Shown: positions 35,875 through 46,103, numbered from the stretch's first letter. The stretch is 64,000 nucleotides of DNA from Alphaproteobacteria bacterium (GCA_017501665.1 JAFVWM010000036.1:62001-126000); one strand, 5' to 3'. Program-made: numbers and translations. The notes: generated by a model from the letters alone, not told the origin.

Positions 35875-37272
35875 TTAATTAAAATTACCTATCTGAGCCT
35901 GTAACATATTATCCGTAAAATACTTTTTCAAAGCTTGATTAACTGCTTCAACACTGACATTTTTTACATAATCGTTGCGTTTATTTAAAAAGTCTAAACC
36001 CAAGCCCATTTTTTGTTGCATAACCAACATATCGGCAATTCCTGCAATTGATGCAAAGCGCAAATTATACGAAGCGATTAAATAATCTTTGGCAAAATCA
36101 ACATCTTCTTTGCTAAAACCGTTTTGTGCATAATTCTTCCACTCTTCCTTAAACATCGAAACTGCTTTTTCAAAGTTATCTTTTGTTGACGAAAAACCTA
36201 CCGTTAATAAATTTGCCTTATCCGTTAAGATCATTGACGAATAAGCTCCGTAAGTAAGCCCTTCTTTTTCTCTTATTTTTTGATTAAGTTTTGAATTAAG
36301 ACCGGCTCCGCCAAAAATATGATTCGCTACATAAAGCGGATAAAAATCTTCACATTTACGACAAGTTCCTTCCACAGTAAAACTGACGATATTTTGTCCG
36401 TCTTTACGATCTATTTTCATCACCGGTTGATCAAAATTAAGCACAACATTATCAATTTTTTTACCTTGTTTTTTATCACTCAAACCGGAAAACATTTCAT
36501 CAATTATATATTTCGCATCATCTTTTGTCAAATCACCGGCAATACCCACATATAAATTATCTTTTGCCAAGTTTTCTCTTACAAACTTTTTTAAATCAGC
36601 TTGCGATATATTTAACACATCTTGTTTATTGCCCAACGGATTTTGTGCATACTCATGTGTTCCGAATATTAATTTATCATTTGCCAAAGATAATTCTTTT
36701 GCCGGATTTTCTTTTTCAACTTCTAAAGACTTTATTACTTGAGCCTTGGCAATTTCTAAATACTTTCTTTCGAATTTCGGTTTGGTCAAAATATCCCTTA
36801 ATAAAGCAATAGCATCTTCTAAATGCTCTTTAGGCGCAACCAAACTTCCTCCTATACTATCCTTAGAGCTTTCAAAAGAAATCGAAATACCTCTAATTCC
36901 CGTCTCATCTCTGATTGCATCAGCAGACTTAAATATCGTACCGTCTGTTATTGTTGAGGCTGTTAATGAGGCTATACCTTTTTTTCCCTCATCATCATAT
37001 GCCGAACCGACATCTGCAAAAACAAAACTTATTGCAACGATAGGTACTTCATTTTGTTGCATAAAATAAGCTTTTATTTTCGATTTTAAGCCCTCAATTT
37101 CTTCAACTTTACCGGTAAATTTTCTATTATTTAATTCTGAATTTTCCACTAATGATTGTATAGAAAAATTTTTATTATATCCGTATATAACAAAAATCAA
37201 ACCAAGCAATAACATGATCATTATTAAATATGAACTGTTTTTGTTTTTCATATAAATCGGTCGCCTGCTCAT
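35875..37272 (-). CDS. M16 family peptidase-like protein, non-catalytic partner
   Basis: 465 aa from the ATG at 37272, which lies 9 bp after a GGTGAGG site. A membrane anchor (about 15-38) precedes two M16 domains. The HxxEH zinc motif of the first domain is missing; GIASLTASTITDGT stands where it should be. The R/Y pair of non-catalytic partners is kept (KIREKEGLTYGAYS). In alphaproteobacteria this protein pairs with the active M16 peptidase encoded just upstream. Together they are thought to degrade peptides in the periplasm. Confidence 0.9.
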   Translation of the reverse strand: MSRRPIYMKNKNSSYLIMIMLLLGLIFVIYGYNKNFSIQSLVENSELNNRKFTGKVEEIEGLKSKIKAYFMQQNEVPIVAISFVFADVGSAYDDEGKKGIASLTASTITDGTIFKSADAIRDETGIRGISISFESSKDSIGGSLVAPKEHLEDAIALLRDILTKPKFERKYLEIAKAQVIKSLEVEKENPAKELSLANDKLIFGTHEYAQNPLGNKQDVLNISQADLKKFVRENLAKDNLYVGIAGDLTKDDAKYIIDEMFSGLSDKKQGKKIDNVVLNFDQPVMKIDRKDGQNIVSFTVEGTCRKCEDFYPLYVANHIFGGAGLNSKLNQKIREKEGLTYGAYSSMILTDKANLLTVGFSSTKDNFEKAVSMFKEEWKNYAQNGFSKEDVDFAKDYLIASYNLRFASIAGIADMLVMQQKMGLGLDFLNKRNDYVKNVSVEAVNQALKKYFTDNMLQAQIGNFN

Positions 37273-37273
37273 T

Positions 37274-38599
37274 TTATTTATCCTCACCGGCTAATAAAAT
37301 ACCTGTTACTTTGGGTGCTTTGTTCCACACAAAATCAGCCATATTTTTTACATCATTAACTTTTACATTTTTGATATTTTCTTCATACTTTTGCAACTCA
37401 TCAATCTTAACCCCCGTCGAAGCCATCCAGCCGGTGGTTTGAGCCAAAACAGAAGGATTATCTTTCATATAAACTAAATCAGACAACATCTTTTTCTTTG
37501 TTTTTTCCAGTTCGGATTCATTAAATTTTTTAATTGCATAATTCCATGCATCTTCAACATATTTTTCAAATTGCTCATCAAGTTTTCCTCTCGGAACCGC
37601 ACTAAACGAAAAACTTCCAAAACTGCGGCTTATACCATCATAGTAAGCACCGACATTAAGAGCTTTTTTATCTTGTATCACCAATTTTTGGTATAAAGGC
37701 GAATTCTCATCTTGTATCAAATACTTAACCAAAACATCTAAAGCATAAGCTTTATTTTTATCTTGAACAAACGACGGAACCGACATCAATTTTACCAACC
37801 GAGGAAGCTTAACCTCGTCCATTTTAATCTTAATTTTTGCTTCAAAATTTTCCGGTAGTTTTTCAAATGCATTTACTTCAAATTTATTTGGTTTTATTTT
37901 TCCGTAATATTTTTCTGCCAATTTTTTTGCTTCATCAAATGTTATGTCGCCGGAAAGCACTAAAACAGCATTATTAGGTGAATAATATTTATTATAAAAA
38001 TCCACCACATCTTTTTTGGTCAAATTTTTGATTTCATCATCAAGTCCCGTAACCGGATTAGCATAAGGATGATTTCCCCATAATGTCTTGCGTAATATTT
38101 CATAAAATTTAGCCGACGGATTACTGTCTACCCTTTGCTTTCTTTCTTGAAAAACAATATCTCTTTCTGTCTCAAAATCTTTGTCAGATATATTCAAATT
38201 TTTCATCCTGTCAGCTTCCAAAAACATCGCCAACTCAAGACGAGATATGTCCAAAAACTGATGATATGCGGTAACATCTTGCGAAGTAAAAGCATTGCTT
38301 TCTGCCCCGTTTTGCTCCATTATTCTGTTAAATTCTTGCCCTTTTACTTTTTTTGTACCGCGAAACATCAAATGCTCCAAAAGATGCGCTACACCGCCCT
38401 TTCCTCTCGGTTCATCAACAGCACCTGCTTTGTAAAAAACCATATGTTTAATAATCGGTGCTTTGTGATTCTCAATAACAACAACTTGCATTCCGTTTTT
38501 TAAATAAAATTCTTTTATATCAAATTGATTTGTATTTGCTTTAACGTCAAAAACCGACAAATTTATTAATAACAACAAAAAAAGTTTCTTAAACCTCAT
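37274..38599 (-). CDS. M16 family zinc peptidase, catalytic partner
   Basis: 441 aa from the ATG at 38599; the GTG at 38608 directly after the lipoprotein stop is less likely, because the AGGTG sequence fits the ATG. A signal peptide (about 1-22) is followed by the zinc motif HLLEH (HxxEH) and a downstream Glu in FETERDIVFQE. It is a processing-peptidase-like enzyme, with the inactive partner 1 bp downstream. Upstream are a small lipoprotein and lspA, a conserved alphaproteobacterial neighbourhood. Confidence 0.93.
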   Translation of the reverse strand: MRFKKLFLLLLINLSVFDVKANTNQFDIKEFYLKNGMQVVVIENHKAPIIKHMVFYKAGAVDEPRGKGGVAHLLEHLMFRGTKKVKGQEFNRIMEQNGAESNAFTSQDVTAYHQFLDISRLELAMFLEADRMKNLNISDKDFETERDIVFQERKQRVDSNPSAKFYEILRKTLWGNHPYANPVTGLDDEIKNLTKKDVVDFYNKYYSPNNAVLVLSGDITFDEAKKLAEKYYGKIKPNKFEVNAFEKLPENFEAKIKIKMDEVKLPRLVKLMSVPSFVQDKNKAYALDVLVKYLIQDENSPLYQKLVIQDKKALNVGAYYDGISRSFGSFSFSAVPRGKLDEQFEKYVEDAWNYAIKKFNESELEKTKKKMLSDLVYMKDNPSVLAQTTGWMASTGVKIDELQKYEENIKNVKVNDVKNMADFVWNKAPKVTGILLAGEDK

Positions 38600-38608
38600 A
38601 AAACACAC

Positions 38609-38764
38609 CTACTCTTTTATTAAAACATCAGGCAAAACCAATGGTTTTCTCTGTTCAACCAATTTTTCATCAGGCGAAATTCTTGCCAAACCTAAATCTT
38701 CTTTTCTGATATTTGAACAAGAACAAACCGCAAAAAGCAAAAACAATATCAAAAATCTTTTCAT
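38609..38764 (-). CDS. Small lipoprotein resembling the start of DUF3035 (BamF-like)
   Basis: 51 aa. The N-terminus has a lipoprotein signal (FLILFLLFAVCSC), with Cys14 or Cys16 as lipid site. The mature part, with GLARISPDEKLVEQRKPL and VLPDV, resembles the first conserved block of DUF3035 lipoproteins, which in alphaproteobacteria lie between lspA and the M16 peptidases. The usual DUF3035 is longer (over 100 aa), so here only the head of the domain remains. It overlaps the lspA stop by one base and ends next to the peptidase start. Confidence 0.75.
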   Translation of the reverse strand: MKRFLILFLLFAVCSCSNIRKEDLGLARISPDEKLVEQRKPLVLPDVLIKE

Positions 38765-39237
38765 TATTTTACCTTTTTATTCTTAAACTTTGCTATAACC
38801 GACATCAAAATAATCAATCCGGCTCCAATACAAATAAAACTGTCGGCAATATTAAATGCCGGCCAATGACTATCTCCGATATGAATATCCAAAAAATCAA
38901 ACACGGCACCTGAACGCAATCTGTCAATAACATTTCCGATTGCACCGCCCATAATCATCCCTAAAGCAATTTGAACAACCTTATCTTTTTCGCTTTTAAG
39001 CCATATAAACAAAGCCACAACAACCGTTATTGCAATAGCAGACAAAATATATGCACCTATATTACCATAGTTGTTAAACATCGAAAAACTAACCCCGGTA
39101 TTCCAAGCCCTGACCACATTAAAATAATCACCGAACCGTATATATGAATTTAAGCCTAAAAAATGATACAAAATATAGTATTTACTAAGCTGATCGGCAA
39201 CAATAACGGCAATAGCAACGACTAACCCTGTCAACAC
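38764..39237 (-). CDS. lspA: Lipoprotein signal peptidase LspA
   Basis: 157 aa with four hydrophobic segments. The aspartic protease motifs are GNVIDRLRSGAVFDFLDIH and FNIADSFICIG. It cleaves prolipoproteins in the inner membrane. Its stop overlaps the lipoprotein start (TAATG), so a likely substrate is encoded next in the operon. Confidence 0.96.
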   Translation of the reverse strand: MLTGLVVAIAVIVADQLSKYYILYHFLGLNSYIRFGDYFNVVRAWNTGVSFSMFNNYGNIGAYILSAIAITVVVALFIWLKSEKDKVVQIALGMIMGGAIGNVIDRLRSGAVFDFLDIHIGDSHWPAFNIADSFICIGAGLIILMSVIAKFKNKKVK

Positions 39238-39345
39238 GTCAAAAATCCTTCTTATATTAAACGTTCTAATACCTCAAAAGACTACGTCAAAAATGATTTT
39301 ATCACAAGTTGACCTTCAAAGATACTCACAAAAAATGAGTTAACA

Positions 39346-40299
39346 TTAAAACATTTTTTTCTTGCGGAAAAACAAAATAACCAAAACAGTTAAAATCGTC
39401 GAAATTGCAATCACATACCAAAAACCGAAATTAGTATCTTTTAATGGTAAATCAACATTCATTCCCCAAAAACTTGCTAACATCGTCGGAATTGACAAGA
39501 TAATTGTAATTGCAGCCAAAAATTTCATAACTTGGTTAACATTATTATTTATAACCGAAGCAAATCCGTCCATCATACTTTCCAAAATGGTACGATGCAT
39601 ATCAACCATTTCTATCGCTTGTTTGTTTTCGATCATAATATCTTCCAATAAATCAATATCATCTTCACTAAACGGCAAAATAGAATTGATTGTTTTTGCT
39701 CTGACCAAACGGATAAGTTTCTGTAAAACAAGCTGATTATCACGCAAAGCTGTTGTAAAATATACCAAAGATTTCTGAATTTCCATCAACTGAAACAACT
39801 CTTTATTATTGGTTGTGTTTCGTAAACTATATTCAATACTTTCGGTTTTTCGATTGATTATTTTCAAATAACGCAAATAAAACTGTGTTGCCTTATACAA
39901 AATATTAAGCAACATCTTTGTAGTATCTTTAGTATCAAAACTACCGGAATTAGCCTTAGTAAAAGAACCTAATATTCTATTTTCGCGAGAACACAGTGTT
40001 ACTATATTTTTAGAAGTAAAAACCATAGAACAAGGCAACGTATCAAACTGTCCCTCATCATCCAACAACGGCAGATTGATAATCACCATAAAATTTTTGC
40101 CGTCTTGTTCAATACGAGAACGCTCATCTATATCCAATGAAGTTTTTAACGCATCAACATCCCACTTTACCCAAGCAGATATTTTTTCCAATTCTTCATT
40201 TGTCGGATTGATAACATTTACCCAAGAGCCTGCATACAATCGATTCTTTTTCAATTTAATCAGTTTTTGATTAGCATCAGTTTTACAAACTTTAAACAT
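39346..40299 (-). CDS. corA: CorA family magnesium transporter
   Basis: 317 aa from the ATG at 40299, which sits 9 bp after the site AGAGGAGG (40309-40316). A longer reading to 40410 would run into tRNA-Leu and is rejected. A large cytoplasmic domain is followed by two C-terminal helices and the CorA selectivity motif, GMN in FWGMNVDLPL. It forms a pentameric Mg2+ channel. Single gene. Confidence 0.95.
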   Translation of the reverse strand: MFKVCKTDANQKLIKLKKNRLYAGSWVNVINPTNEELEKISAWVKWDVDALKTSLDIDERSRIEQDGKNFMVIINLPLLDDEGQFDTLPCSMVFTSKNIVTLCSRENRILGSFTKANSGSFDTKDTTKMLLNILYKATQFYLRYLKIINRKTESIEYSLRNTTNNKELFQLMEIQKSLVYFTTALRDNQLVLQKLIRLVRAKTINSILPFSEDDIDLLEDIMIENKQAIEMVDMHRTILESMMDGFASVINNNVNQVMKFLAAITIILSIPTMLASFWGMNVDLPLKDTNFGFWYVIAISTILTVLVILFFRKKKMF

Positions 40300-40380
40300 G
40301 ATCATTAACCTCCTCTGATAAAGTATTGAAAAGTAATGATTGAAGCAGATAATATCCGTTACAATAAAAAAAGCTTTATT

Positions 40381-40467
40381 TGGTGCGGCCAAAAGGACTT
40401 GAACCTTCACGGGATACCTCCCATAACGACCTCAACGTTACGCGTCTACCAATTCCGCCATGGCCGC
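40381..40467 (-). tRNA. tRNA-Leu (anticodon GAG)
   Basis: 87 nt including the encoded CCA (40383-40381). Acceptor stem GCGGCCA/TGGCCGC, anticodon arm TAACG-TTGAGGT-CGTTA with anticodon GAG, and a variable arm TATGGGAGGTATCCCGTG, as in class II tRNAs. Confidence 0.95.
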
Positions 40468-40538
40468 TCGCACTTTCAATAAAGCTGTCGTTATTGATAT
40501 AGCACAATAAAAAAATAATCAAGTATTTTTTTTATTTT

Positions 40539-41087
40539 TTAATATAATCTTACTCTTAGCCAAAATAACGCCACATTACCAAAATTTTTCAATCCGGGAA
40601 CATAAGCTGCTTGTAAAGCAATATTTTTATATTCTATACCTATAATCGGTAATGGTATAGGTACCGGAATATAAGCATATTCTTCACGTTGCGTCATACC
40701 TAAGGTATAACCTATTCCGATTCTCCAATCTTCACTGCATCCGATACGCCAATTTTTCTGATATGCAAATCCGGCAACAGTTTCTAATTTCGAATTAGAA
40801 TCCTTAAAAGCAAAGGCATACAAACCGTACCAATTACCCTTTTCGTCATAAACAGATTTACCGATTCCGAAACCGAAAGCATTTTCATTATACTTTGCAA
40901 TATGTTCATCATCATATGCCAGTCTATTATGCCATGCATAAAACGGTATATAAGCATCATAATGATCAGAACGCCACACAGCACCGACTTCCCCCAAAAA
41001 CTTATCTTTCCATTCGTTGAAAGTCAATGCATTAGCGTTCGTAATGCTAAAAAACAAACTTATTAAAACAAGAAAAACTTTCTTCAT
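40539..41087 (-). CDS. pagP: Lipid A palmitoyltransferase PagP
   Basis: 182 aa from the ATG at 41087; a longer reading would overlap the end of pyrG. A signal peptide (about 1-20, ending NANA) is followed by an eight-stranded barrel. His53 in YAWHNRL, and Asp96-Ser97 in FKDSNSK, match the E. coli catalytic His33, Asp76 and Ser77 with the same 43-residue spacing. PIPLPIIGIEYKN and AAYVPGLKNFGNV are also family hallmarks. It moves palmitate from phospholipid to lipid A in the outer membrane, raising resistance to cationic peptides. It is unusual in alphaproteobacteria, and may be acquired. Confidence 0.92.
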   Translation of the reverse strand: MKKVFLVLISLFFSITNANALTFNEWKDKFLGEVGAVWRSDHYDAYIPFYAWHNRLAYDDEHIAKYNENAFGFGIGKSVYDEKGNWYGLYAFAFKDSNSKLETVAGFAYQKNWRIGCSEDWRIGIGYTLGMTQREEYAYIPVPIPLPIIGIEYKNIALQAAYVPGLKNFGNVALFWLRVRLY

Positions 41088-41124
41088 ATAACAAAACTCT
41101 GATTTATAATTTTTAAGCCTTATA

Positions 41125-42762
41125 CTATATAAGTCTGCTTTTTTCAATAGCTGCTTTTACAAAAGATACAAAAATCGGTGACGGTTCAAACGGCTTTGAC
41201 TTTAATTCCGGATGAAATTGAACTGCCATAAACCATGGATGATCTCTTATTTCAACGATTTCCGGCAATTTTCCGTCAGGAGATTTTCCCGATATATACA
41301 TTCCCGAACGACGTAAAGTATCTGCATAAGTCATATTAACTTCATACCTGTGACGATGTCTTTCCGAAATAATTTCTTTACCATAAACCTTATAGGCTAA
41401 TGACTCGTGTTCCAATTTACACTCATATGCACCCAAGCGCATAGTCCCACCCAAGTCGCCATCCTTAGATCTTATTTCTTTTGCACCTTCTTTATCCCAT
41501 TCGGTCATCAAACCGATAATCGGTTCACAATTTGCATCAAATTCTGTAGTTCCGGCATTTTTAATTCCGGCAACATTACGCATTGTTTCAATAACAGCCA
41601 TCTGCATTCCCAAACAAATTCCTAAAAACGGAATTTTATGCTCACGAGCATATTTAATAGCCATAATTTTACCTTCAGTTCCTCTTTGTCCGAATCCCCC
41701 CGGTACTAAAATAGCACTGACATCGTTCAAATGAGCTTCAACCGGCTCTTTTTCCAACAATTCCGAATCAATCCATTTAATTTTAACTTTGTATTTATTG
41801 GCAATACCACCATGAGTCAAAGCTTCATTAAGTGACTTATAGGCCTCTAAAAGCTGAGTATACTTACCGACAACGGCGATTCGAACCTCTCCCTCGGGAT
41901 GGCGAATATTTTCCAGAATATTTTCCCATTTTGATAAATCCAAATTATTGGAAGTCTCTATATTAAAATGCTTGCAAACCTGACGTCCCATACCTTCTTT
42001 TGCATAAGCAATCGGAACCTGATAAATACTCGAAGCATCTAACGCCGTAATAACATTCTCTTCTCTGATATTACAAAACAGTGCTATTTTGCGCTTTTCA
42101 TTTTGTGGAATTTCCATTTGTGAACGACACAACAACATATCTGGCTGAATACCATATTCCTGAAGTTTTTTAACCGAGTGTTGTGTTGGTTTTGTTTTCA
42201 ATTCACCTGCCGTTGGGATATACGGCAACAAAGTAACATGAATAAACATTGAACGTTCACGTCCCAATTCGTAAGCTACTTGACGAATAGCTTCTAAATA
42301 CGGTTGCCCTTCAATATCACCGACGGTTCCGCCGATTTCACATAACACAAAATCTTCATCGGTAATATCCGACAAAATAAAACTTTTAATTTCATTGGTA
42401 ACATGAGGAACAACTTGAATGGTTGCCCCTAAATAATCACCACGACGTTCTTTATCGATTACTCTTTGATATATTTTTCCGGTTGTAATACTGTCTGTTT
42501 TACGACAAGGAACTCCAGAAAATCTTTCATAGTGTCCCAAATCCAAATCTGTTTCGGCGCCATCATCGGTAACAAAAACTTCTCCATGTTGATAAGGACT
42601 CATTGTACCCGGATCAACATTAAGATACGGATCAAGCTTTCGCATTCTGACTTTAAACCCGCGTGCTTGTAAAAGTGAAGCCAATGAAGCCGAAGCCAAG
42701 CCCTTTCCCAAAGATGAAACAACTCCACCTGTAATAAATATAAACTTTGTATTTTCAGACAT
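41125..42762 (-). CDS. pyrG: CTP synthase PyrG
   Basis: 545 aa. The synthetase domain has [13 protein letters not shown] at the start and [12 protein letters not shown]; the glutaminase domain has [10 protein letters not shown] with the catalytic Cys and VQFHPE with the catalytic His. It makes CTP from UTP, ATP and glutamine. It is downstream of secG across a hairpin at 42798-42834, and pagP follows 37 bp later. Confidence 0.98.
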   Translation of the reverse strand: MSENTKFIFITGGVVSSLGKGLASASLASLLQARGFKVRMRKLDPYLNVDPGTMSPYQHGEVFVTDDGAETDLDLGHYERFSGVPCRKTDSITTGKIYQRVIDKERRGDYLGATIQVVPHVTNEIKSFILSDITDEDFVLCEIGGTVGDIEGQPYLEAIRQVAYELGRERSMFIHVTLLPYIPTAGELKTKPTQHSVKKLQEYGIQPDMLLCRSQMEIPQNEKRKIALFCNIREENVITALDASSIYQVPIAYAKEGMGRQVCKHFNIETSNNLDLSKWENILENIRHPEGEVRIAVVGKYTQLLEAYKSLNEALTHGGIANKYKVKIKWIDSELLEKEPVEAHLNDVSAILVPGGFGQRGTEGKIMAIKYAREHKIPFLGICLGMQMAVIETMRNVAGIKNAGTTEFDANCEPIIGLMTEWDKEGAKEIRSKDGDLGGTMRLGAYECKLEHESLAYKVYGKEIISERHRHRYEVNMTYADTLRRSGMYISGKSPDGKLPEIVEIRDHPWFMAVQFHPELKSKPFEPSPIFVSFVKAAIEKSRLI

Positions 42763-42797
42763 TTATACAATCCTTACCATAAGTTCTAAAAAGTGAT

Positions 42798-42834
42798 AAA
42801 GGCACCTTCCTTATTATCAAAAGAAGATGCCTTT
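42798..42834 (-). terminator. Hairpin between secG and pyrG
   Basis: AAAGGCATCTTC and GAAGGTGCCTTT on the minus strand form an 11-bp stem with one mismatch and a loop of about 12. The tail (TATCACTTTTT) has a poor T-run. It may be a weak terminator or a pyrG leader element. Confidence 0.5.
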
Positions 42835-42864
42835 CCAGTCATTATTTCAAATTCGTTCTTTTCA

Positions 42865-43191
42865 TTATTTTTCTGCCGTCGGTACCAATGGAGCTTTTTG
42901 AGTTGCCGGAACACTTTGTTCTTGAGCAGCTTTATCAACTAAAGAAACATTTGGTTTTGCCTGACCTCTATAATACAAAGCAAGAGAAATACTTGTCACA
43001 AACAATAAAGTTGCCAAAACAGCCGTAGTTCTTGTCAACAAATTTCCCGTTCCTCTGGCAGATAAAAAGCTTGACGCGCCGGAACCGCCTCCAAGTCCGT
43101 CAAGAGCTCCTCCCGTTGAACGTTGCATCAAAATGCAAGCCACCAAAAAGATACACACCATCAAATGAACAACCAATAACAATGTACCCAT
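42865..43191 (-). CDS. secG: Preprotein translocase subunit SecG
   Basis: 108 aa with two membrane helices, the first near 1-18 and the second near 50-72. The loop has the family pattern MQRSTGGALDGLGGGSGASSF. It is the small Sec channel subunit. It follows tpiA 29 bp downstream, the usual alphaproteobacterial order tpiA-secG-pyrG. Confidence 0.93.
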   Translation of the reverse strand: MGTLLLVVHLMVCIFLVACILMQRSTGGALDGLGGGSGASSFLSARGTGNLLTRTTAVLATLLFVTSISLALYYRGQAKPNVSLVDKAAQEQSVPATQKAPLVPTAEK

Positions 43192-43220
43192 TTTCTATTC
43201 CTTTTTCCTTAAAAATTAAC

Positions 43221-43979
43221 TTAGCAAGATGCATTGTCTGCAATAGCCATAAAATCAGCTGATTTTAAGCTTGCACCACCGATTAAAGCACCATCTACAT
43301 CAGGTAAAGATAAAAATTCTTTGGCATTTGACGGCTTTACCGAACCTCCGTACAAAATACGCATTTTATTTGCTTGAGTTTTACCTAATTTTTTAGCTAA
43401 AACTTTTCTGACTTGAGCATGAACTTCTTCAACATCTTCGGCCGTCGGAGTTTTTCCGGTACCGATAGCCCACACCGGTTCATATGCAATAACCGTATTC
43501 AAAGCAGTTGCATCATCCGGAACAGATCCCAAAACCTGATTTTTACACACATCAACAGTTTCTCCTCTGTCACGTTGTTCCAAAGTCTCACCGATACAAA
43601 TAATCGCTTTAAGACCGGCTTTATTTGCCGCAATCGCTTTTTTGCAAACTAATTCATTCGATTCGCCATGATCTGCCCTACGTTCCGAATGTCCCAAAAT
43701 AACATAAGAACAACCGGAATCAATCAACATTAACGGACTTACATCACCGGTATGAGCACCTTTTTCATTAAAATGACAATCTTGAGCACCTAAAGCAACT
43801 TTTGTGCCACGTAAAGCTTTTTTAACTGTACTTAACATTGTAAAAGGCGGACAAACCAAAAATTCGCAAGTTCTTTTCTTTGCTTTAACAGCTGTTTTAA
43901 TTTCTGTTGCCAAAGCGATGCCCTCAGCACTCAAACCGTTCATTTTCCAGTTTCCGGCGATTAACATTTTTCTAGCCAT
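43221..43979 (-). CDS. tpiA: Triose-phosphate isomerase TpiA
   Basis: 252 aa. Substrate Lys in GNWKMNG, catalytic His in LGHSERR, catalytic Glu in YEPVWAIGTGKTPT, and the phosphate loop GGSVKPSNAKE are all present. It interconverts DHAP and GAP. It begins the tpiA-secG run, divergent from ppiD. Confidence 0.98.
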   Translation of the reverse strand: MARKMLIAGNWKMNGLSAEGIALATEIKTAVKAKKRTCEFLVCPPFTMLSTVKKALRGTKVALGAQDCHFNEKGAHTGDVSPLMLIDSGCSYVILGHSERRADHGESNELVCKKAIAANKAGLKAIICIGETLEQRDRGETVDVCKNQVLGSVPDDATALNTVIAYEPVWAIGTGKTPTAEDVEEVHAQVRKVLAKKLGKTQANKMRILYGGSVKPSNAKEFLSLPDVDGALIGGASLKSADFMAIADNASC

Positions 43980-44138
43980 AACTTTTTCCTTTACAAAAAA
44001 TCAACATAATTGGCTTTTTTCTATCACATTCAAAAAAACTTTTCAACATCTATGTTTGTATGGTTGAATAAAACAATAAAACGTTTATAATCGCACGCAA
44101 TCAGAAGTGTTTTTTTTACTTAGAGGAATTGTATAAAA

Positions 44139-46025
44139 ATGATAAGCAAAATAAGAAAATATCAGGATTCATGGCTGACAAAAGCTATTTTAGCACTTAC
44201 TGCGCTTAGTTTTATGTCACTATTCGGTATTACCGGCTATGTTAATTCAGCCAACAAAAATCGAGCAGTAATAAAAGTTGATAATCTTGAGATTTTACAA
44301 GACGAAATGAATGTAAAATTAAACAACAGCATTCGCAAAGCCAAAAATATGTTTGGCGATTCGATTGAAGTAACCGATGAAATTCGCAAAAACATTTTGC
44401 TCGGTTTGATAAAAGAAAATCTGAACAATATGATAATTTCACGTGAGGCTGACAAAGAAAATGTCAACATTTCAGATAATTTAATCAAAAAAATCATTTC
44501 TACACAACCGGAATTTATGGATACTACGGGGCATTTTAATCCCGAACTTTTACGCCGTCAGCTTTCATATTTTGATATGAGCGAGCAAGAATACATTTCC
44601 GATCTGAAACAAAATATTATCAACCGTCACATTGTATCTTCTCCGGTTGAAAATATAGCTTTTCCTAAATTTATGAATAAATATGTGGCTCAAATAGAAA
44701 ATCAACAAAAAGTTTTCTCTTATGTTACCATAAATCCCGCGGTACTAAAAATCGATCGCAAAATATCCGATGAAGAAATACAACAATACTATCAGGATTT
44801 TGCACCTCAGTTTGAAGAAGCCGAAAAACGTGACATTTCATTTTTGGAGTTGAAAATAGATGATTTATCAAAGAAAATAAATCCGTCAGACGAAGAAATT
44901 TCAAGTTTTTACAAAGAAAATAAAAGCCAATATGTTGTAGCTGAAAAAAGGTATGTACTACAAATGGTTTTAGACAGCAAAGAAAATGCAGATAAGGCAT
45001 TATCCGAACTTCAAAAAGGTACAGATTTTTATAAAGTGGCTTCTGATATCGCCAATCAAGATAGAGAGACTACAAAATTGGGAAACGTTACAGCCGATTC
45101 TTTGTTACCCGAACTCAGTGACAAAGTATTTGCTCAAAAAGCAAATGAAATCGTAGGTCCTATAAATTCGGAATTCGGATGGCATATATTAAAGGTTACC
45201 CAAATAACACCTAAAAAAGTAACTTCACTTGAAAGTGCCAAAAATGACATAATTAATACCATAAGACAAGAACGTGCTTATGAAGAAGCCTTGAATATAG
45301 TAAACAAGATTGAAGACAGAATAGGAAACGGTGACAATTTGGAAAATATTGCCAAAGATCAAAATGTCAAAATCAATAAAGTCTTTTCCTTGAAAGAAGA
45401 TGGTTCATACAAATCATTAAGCAATAACAGTTACAAAAACGTAGTAATGTCCGGTGATTTTATAGAAACAGCCTTTTCTTACAATGTTGGTGAAATAAGC
45501 CAAGTTATTGAGACAGACAATGGTTTCATCTTAGCCAACATTGATAAGATTGAAGATGCTCATATCAAACCATTGAATGATGTTAAAGATGAAATTATCA
45601 AAATATGGACCGAAAATGAAAAATCAGCCATAGCTCAAGAAATTATTAATGATGTTGTAGCTGACTTGGATAATGGCGAAAACTTGCAAAATATCGCATC
45701 TCGTTTCAAATTAAATTTAATTACAACCAAACCATTGAAACGCGGTGAAGAATTTGCCGGACTTAATTCGGCTCAACTTACCGAAGCATATCAAACTCCG
45801 ACCGGTGAATATCGCCTTCTCTCATCTGCCGGCACAACAAGAATTGTCACTCCGGTCAAGGTTATAAACGCCAACACAAATATCGATAAAAATCAACTTA
45901 ACGGTATTAACCTTAAAATGCAAAAAGCTCTTGAACAAGACTTAAGTAATGAACTTGTTAATGACTATTCTAAAAAAATGGATGTTAGAGTCAAATATCG
46001 CCTTATGGGGTTTGATGACCTTTGA
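44139..46025 (+). CDS. ppiD: PpiD-like periplasmic chaperone/peptidyl-prolyl isomerase
   Basis: 628 aa. A membrane anchor (about 15-38) follows a basic start, then a SurA-N-like region and a parvulin domain (about 270-370) with FYKVASDIANQDRETTKLGNV and GPINSEFGWHILKVTQI. It is anchored in the inner membrane at the Sec exit and helps newly secreted proteins fold. Parvulin activity is unproven; many PpiD parvulin domains are inactive. It is divergent from tpiA and ends at a strong terminator. Confidence 0.93.
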   Translation: MISKIRKYQDSWLTKAILALTALSFMSLFGITGYVNSANKNRAVIKVDNLEILQDEMNVKLNNSIRKAKNMFGDSIEVTDEIRKNILLGLIKENLNNMIISREADKENVNISDNLIKKIISTQPEFMDTTGHFNPELLRRQLSYFDMSEQEYISDLKQNIINRHIVSSPVENIAFPKFMNKYVAQIENQQKVFSYVTINPAVLKIDRKISDEEIQQYYQDFAPQFEEAEKRDISFLELKIDDLSKKINPSDEEISSFYKENKSQYVVAEKRYVLQMVLDSKENADKALSELQKGTDFYKVASDIANQDRETTKLGNVTADSLLPELSDKVFAQKANEIVGPINSEFGWHILKVTQITPKKVTSLESAKNDIINTIRQERAYEEALNIVNKIEDRIGNGDNLENIAKDQNVKINKVFSLKEDGSYKSLSNNSYKNVVMSGDFIETAFSYNVGEISQVIETDNGFILANIDKIEDAHIKPLNDVKDEIIKIWTENEKSAIAQEIINDVVADLDNGENLQNIASRFKLNLITTKPLKRGEEFAGLNSAQLTEAYQTPTGEYRLLSSAGTTRIVTPVKVINANTNIDKNQLNGINLKMQKALEQDLSNELVNDYSKKMDVRVKYRLMGFDDL

Positions 46026-46043
46026 TAAATAATTTTTATCATA

Positions 46044-46079
46044 AAAAAACTCCAAGTTTTATTACTTGGAGTTTTTTTT
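46044..46079. terminator. Bidirectional terminator after ppiD
   Basis: AAAAACTCCAAG and CTTGGAGTTTTTTT hairpin. T-runs lie on both sides, so it can serve ppiD on the plus strand and the 70-aa gene on the minus strand. Confidence 0.9.
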
Positions 46080-46103
46080 ATGATCTAAAATCGCAAACAT
46101 CAT

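Noticed and set aside
40300..40410. Upstream extension of CorA to a start at 40410
   Set aside because: It overlaps the tRNA-Leu gene, and a strong AGAGGAGG site at 40309-40316 fits the ATG at 40299.
41088..41147. Upstream extension of PagP
   Set aside because: It runs into the end of pyrG and removes the signal peptide from the N-terminus.
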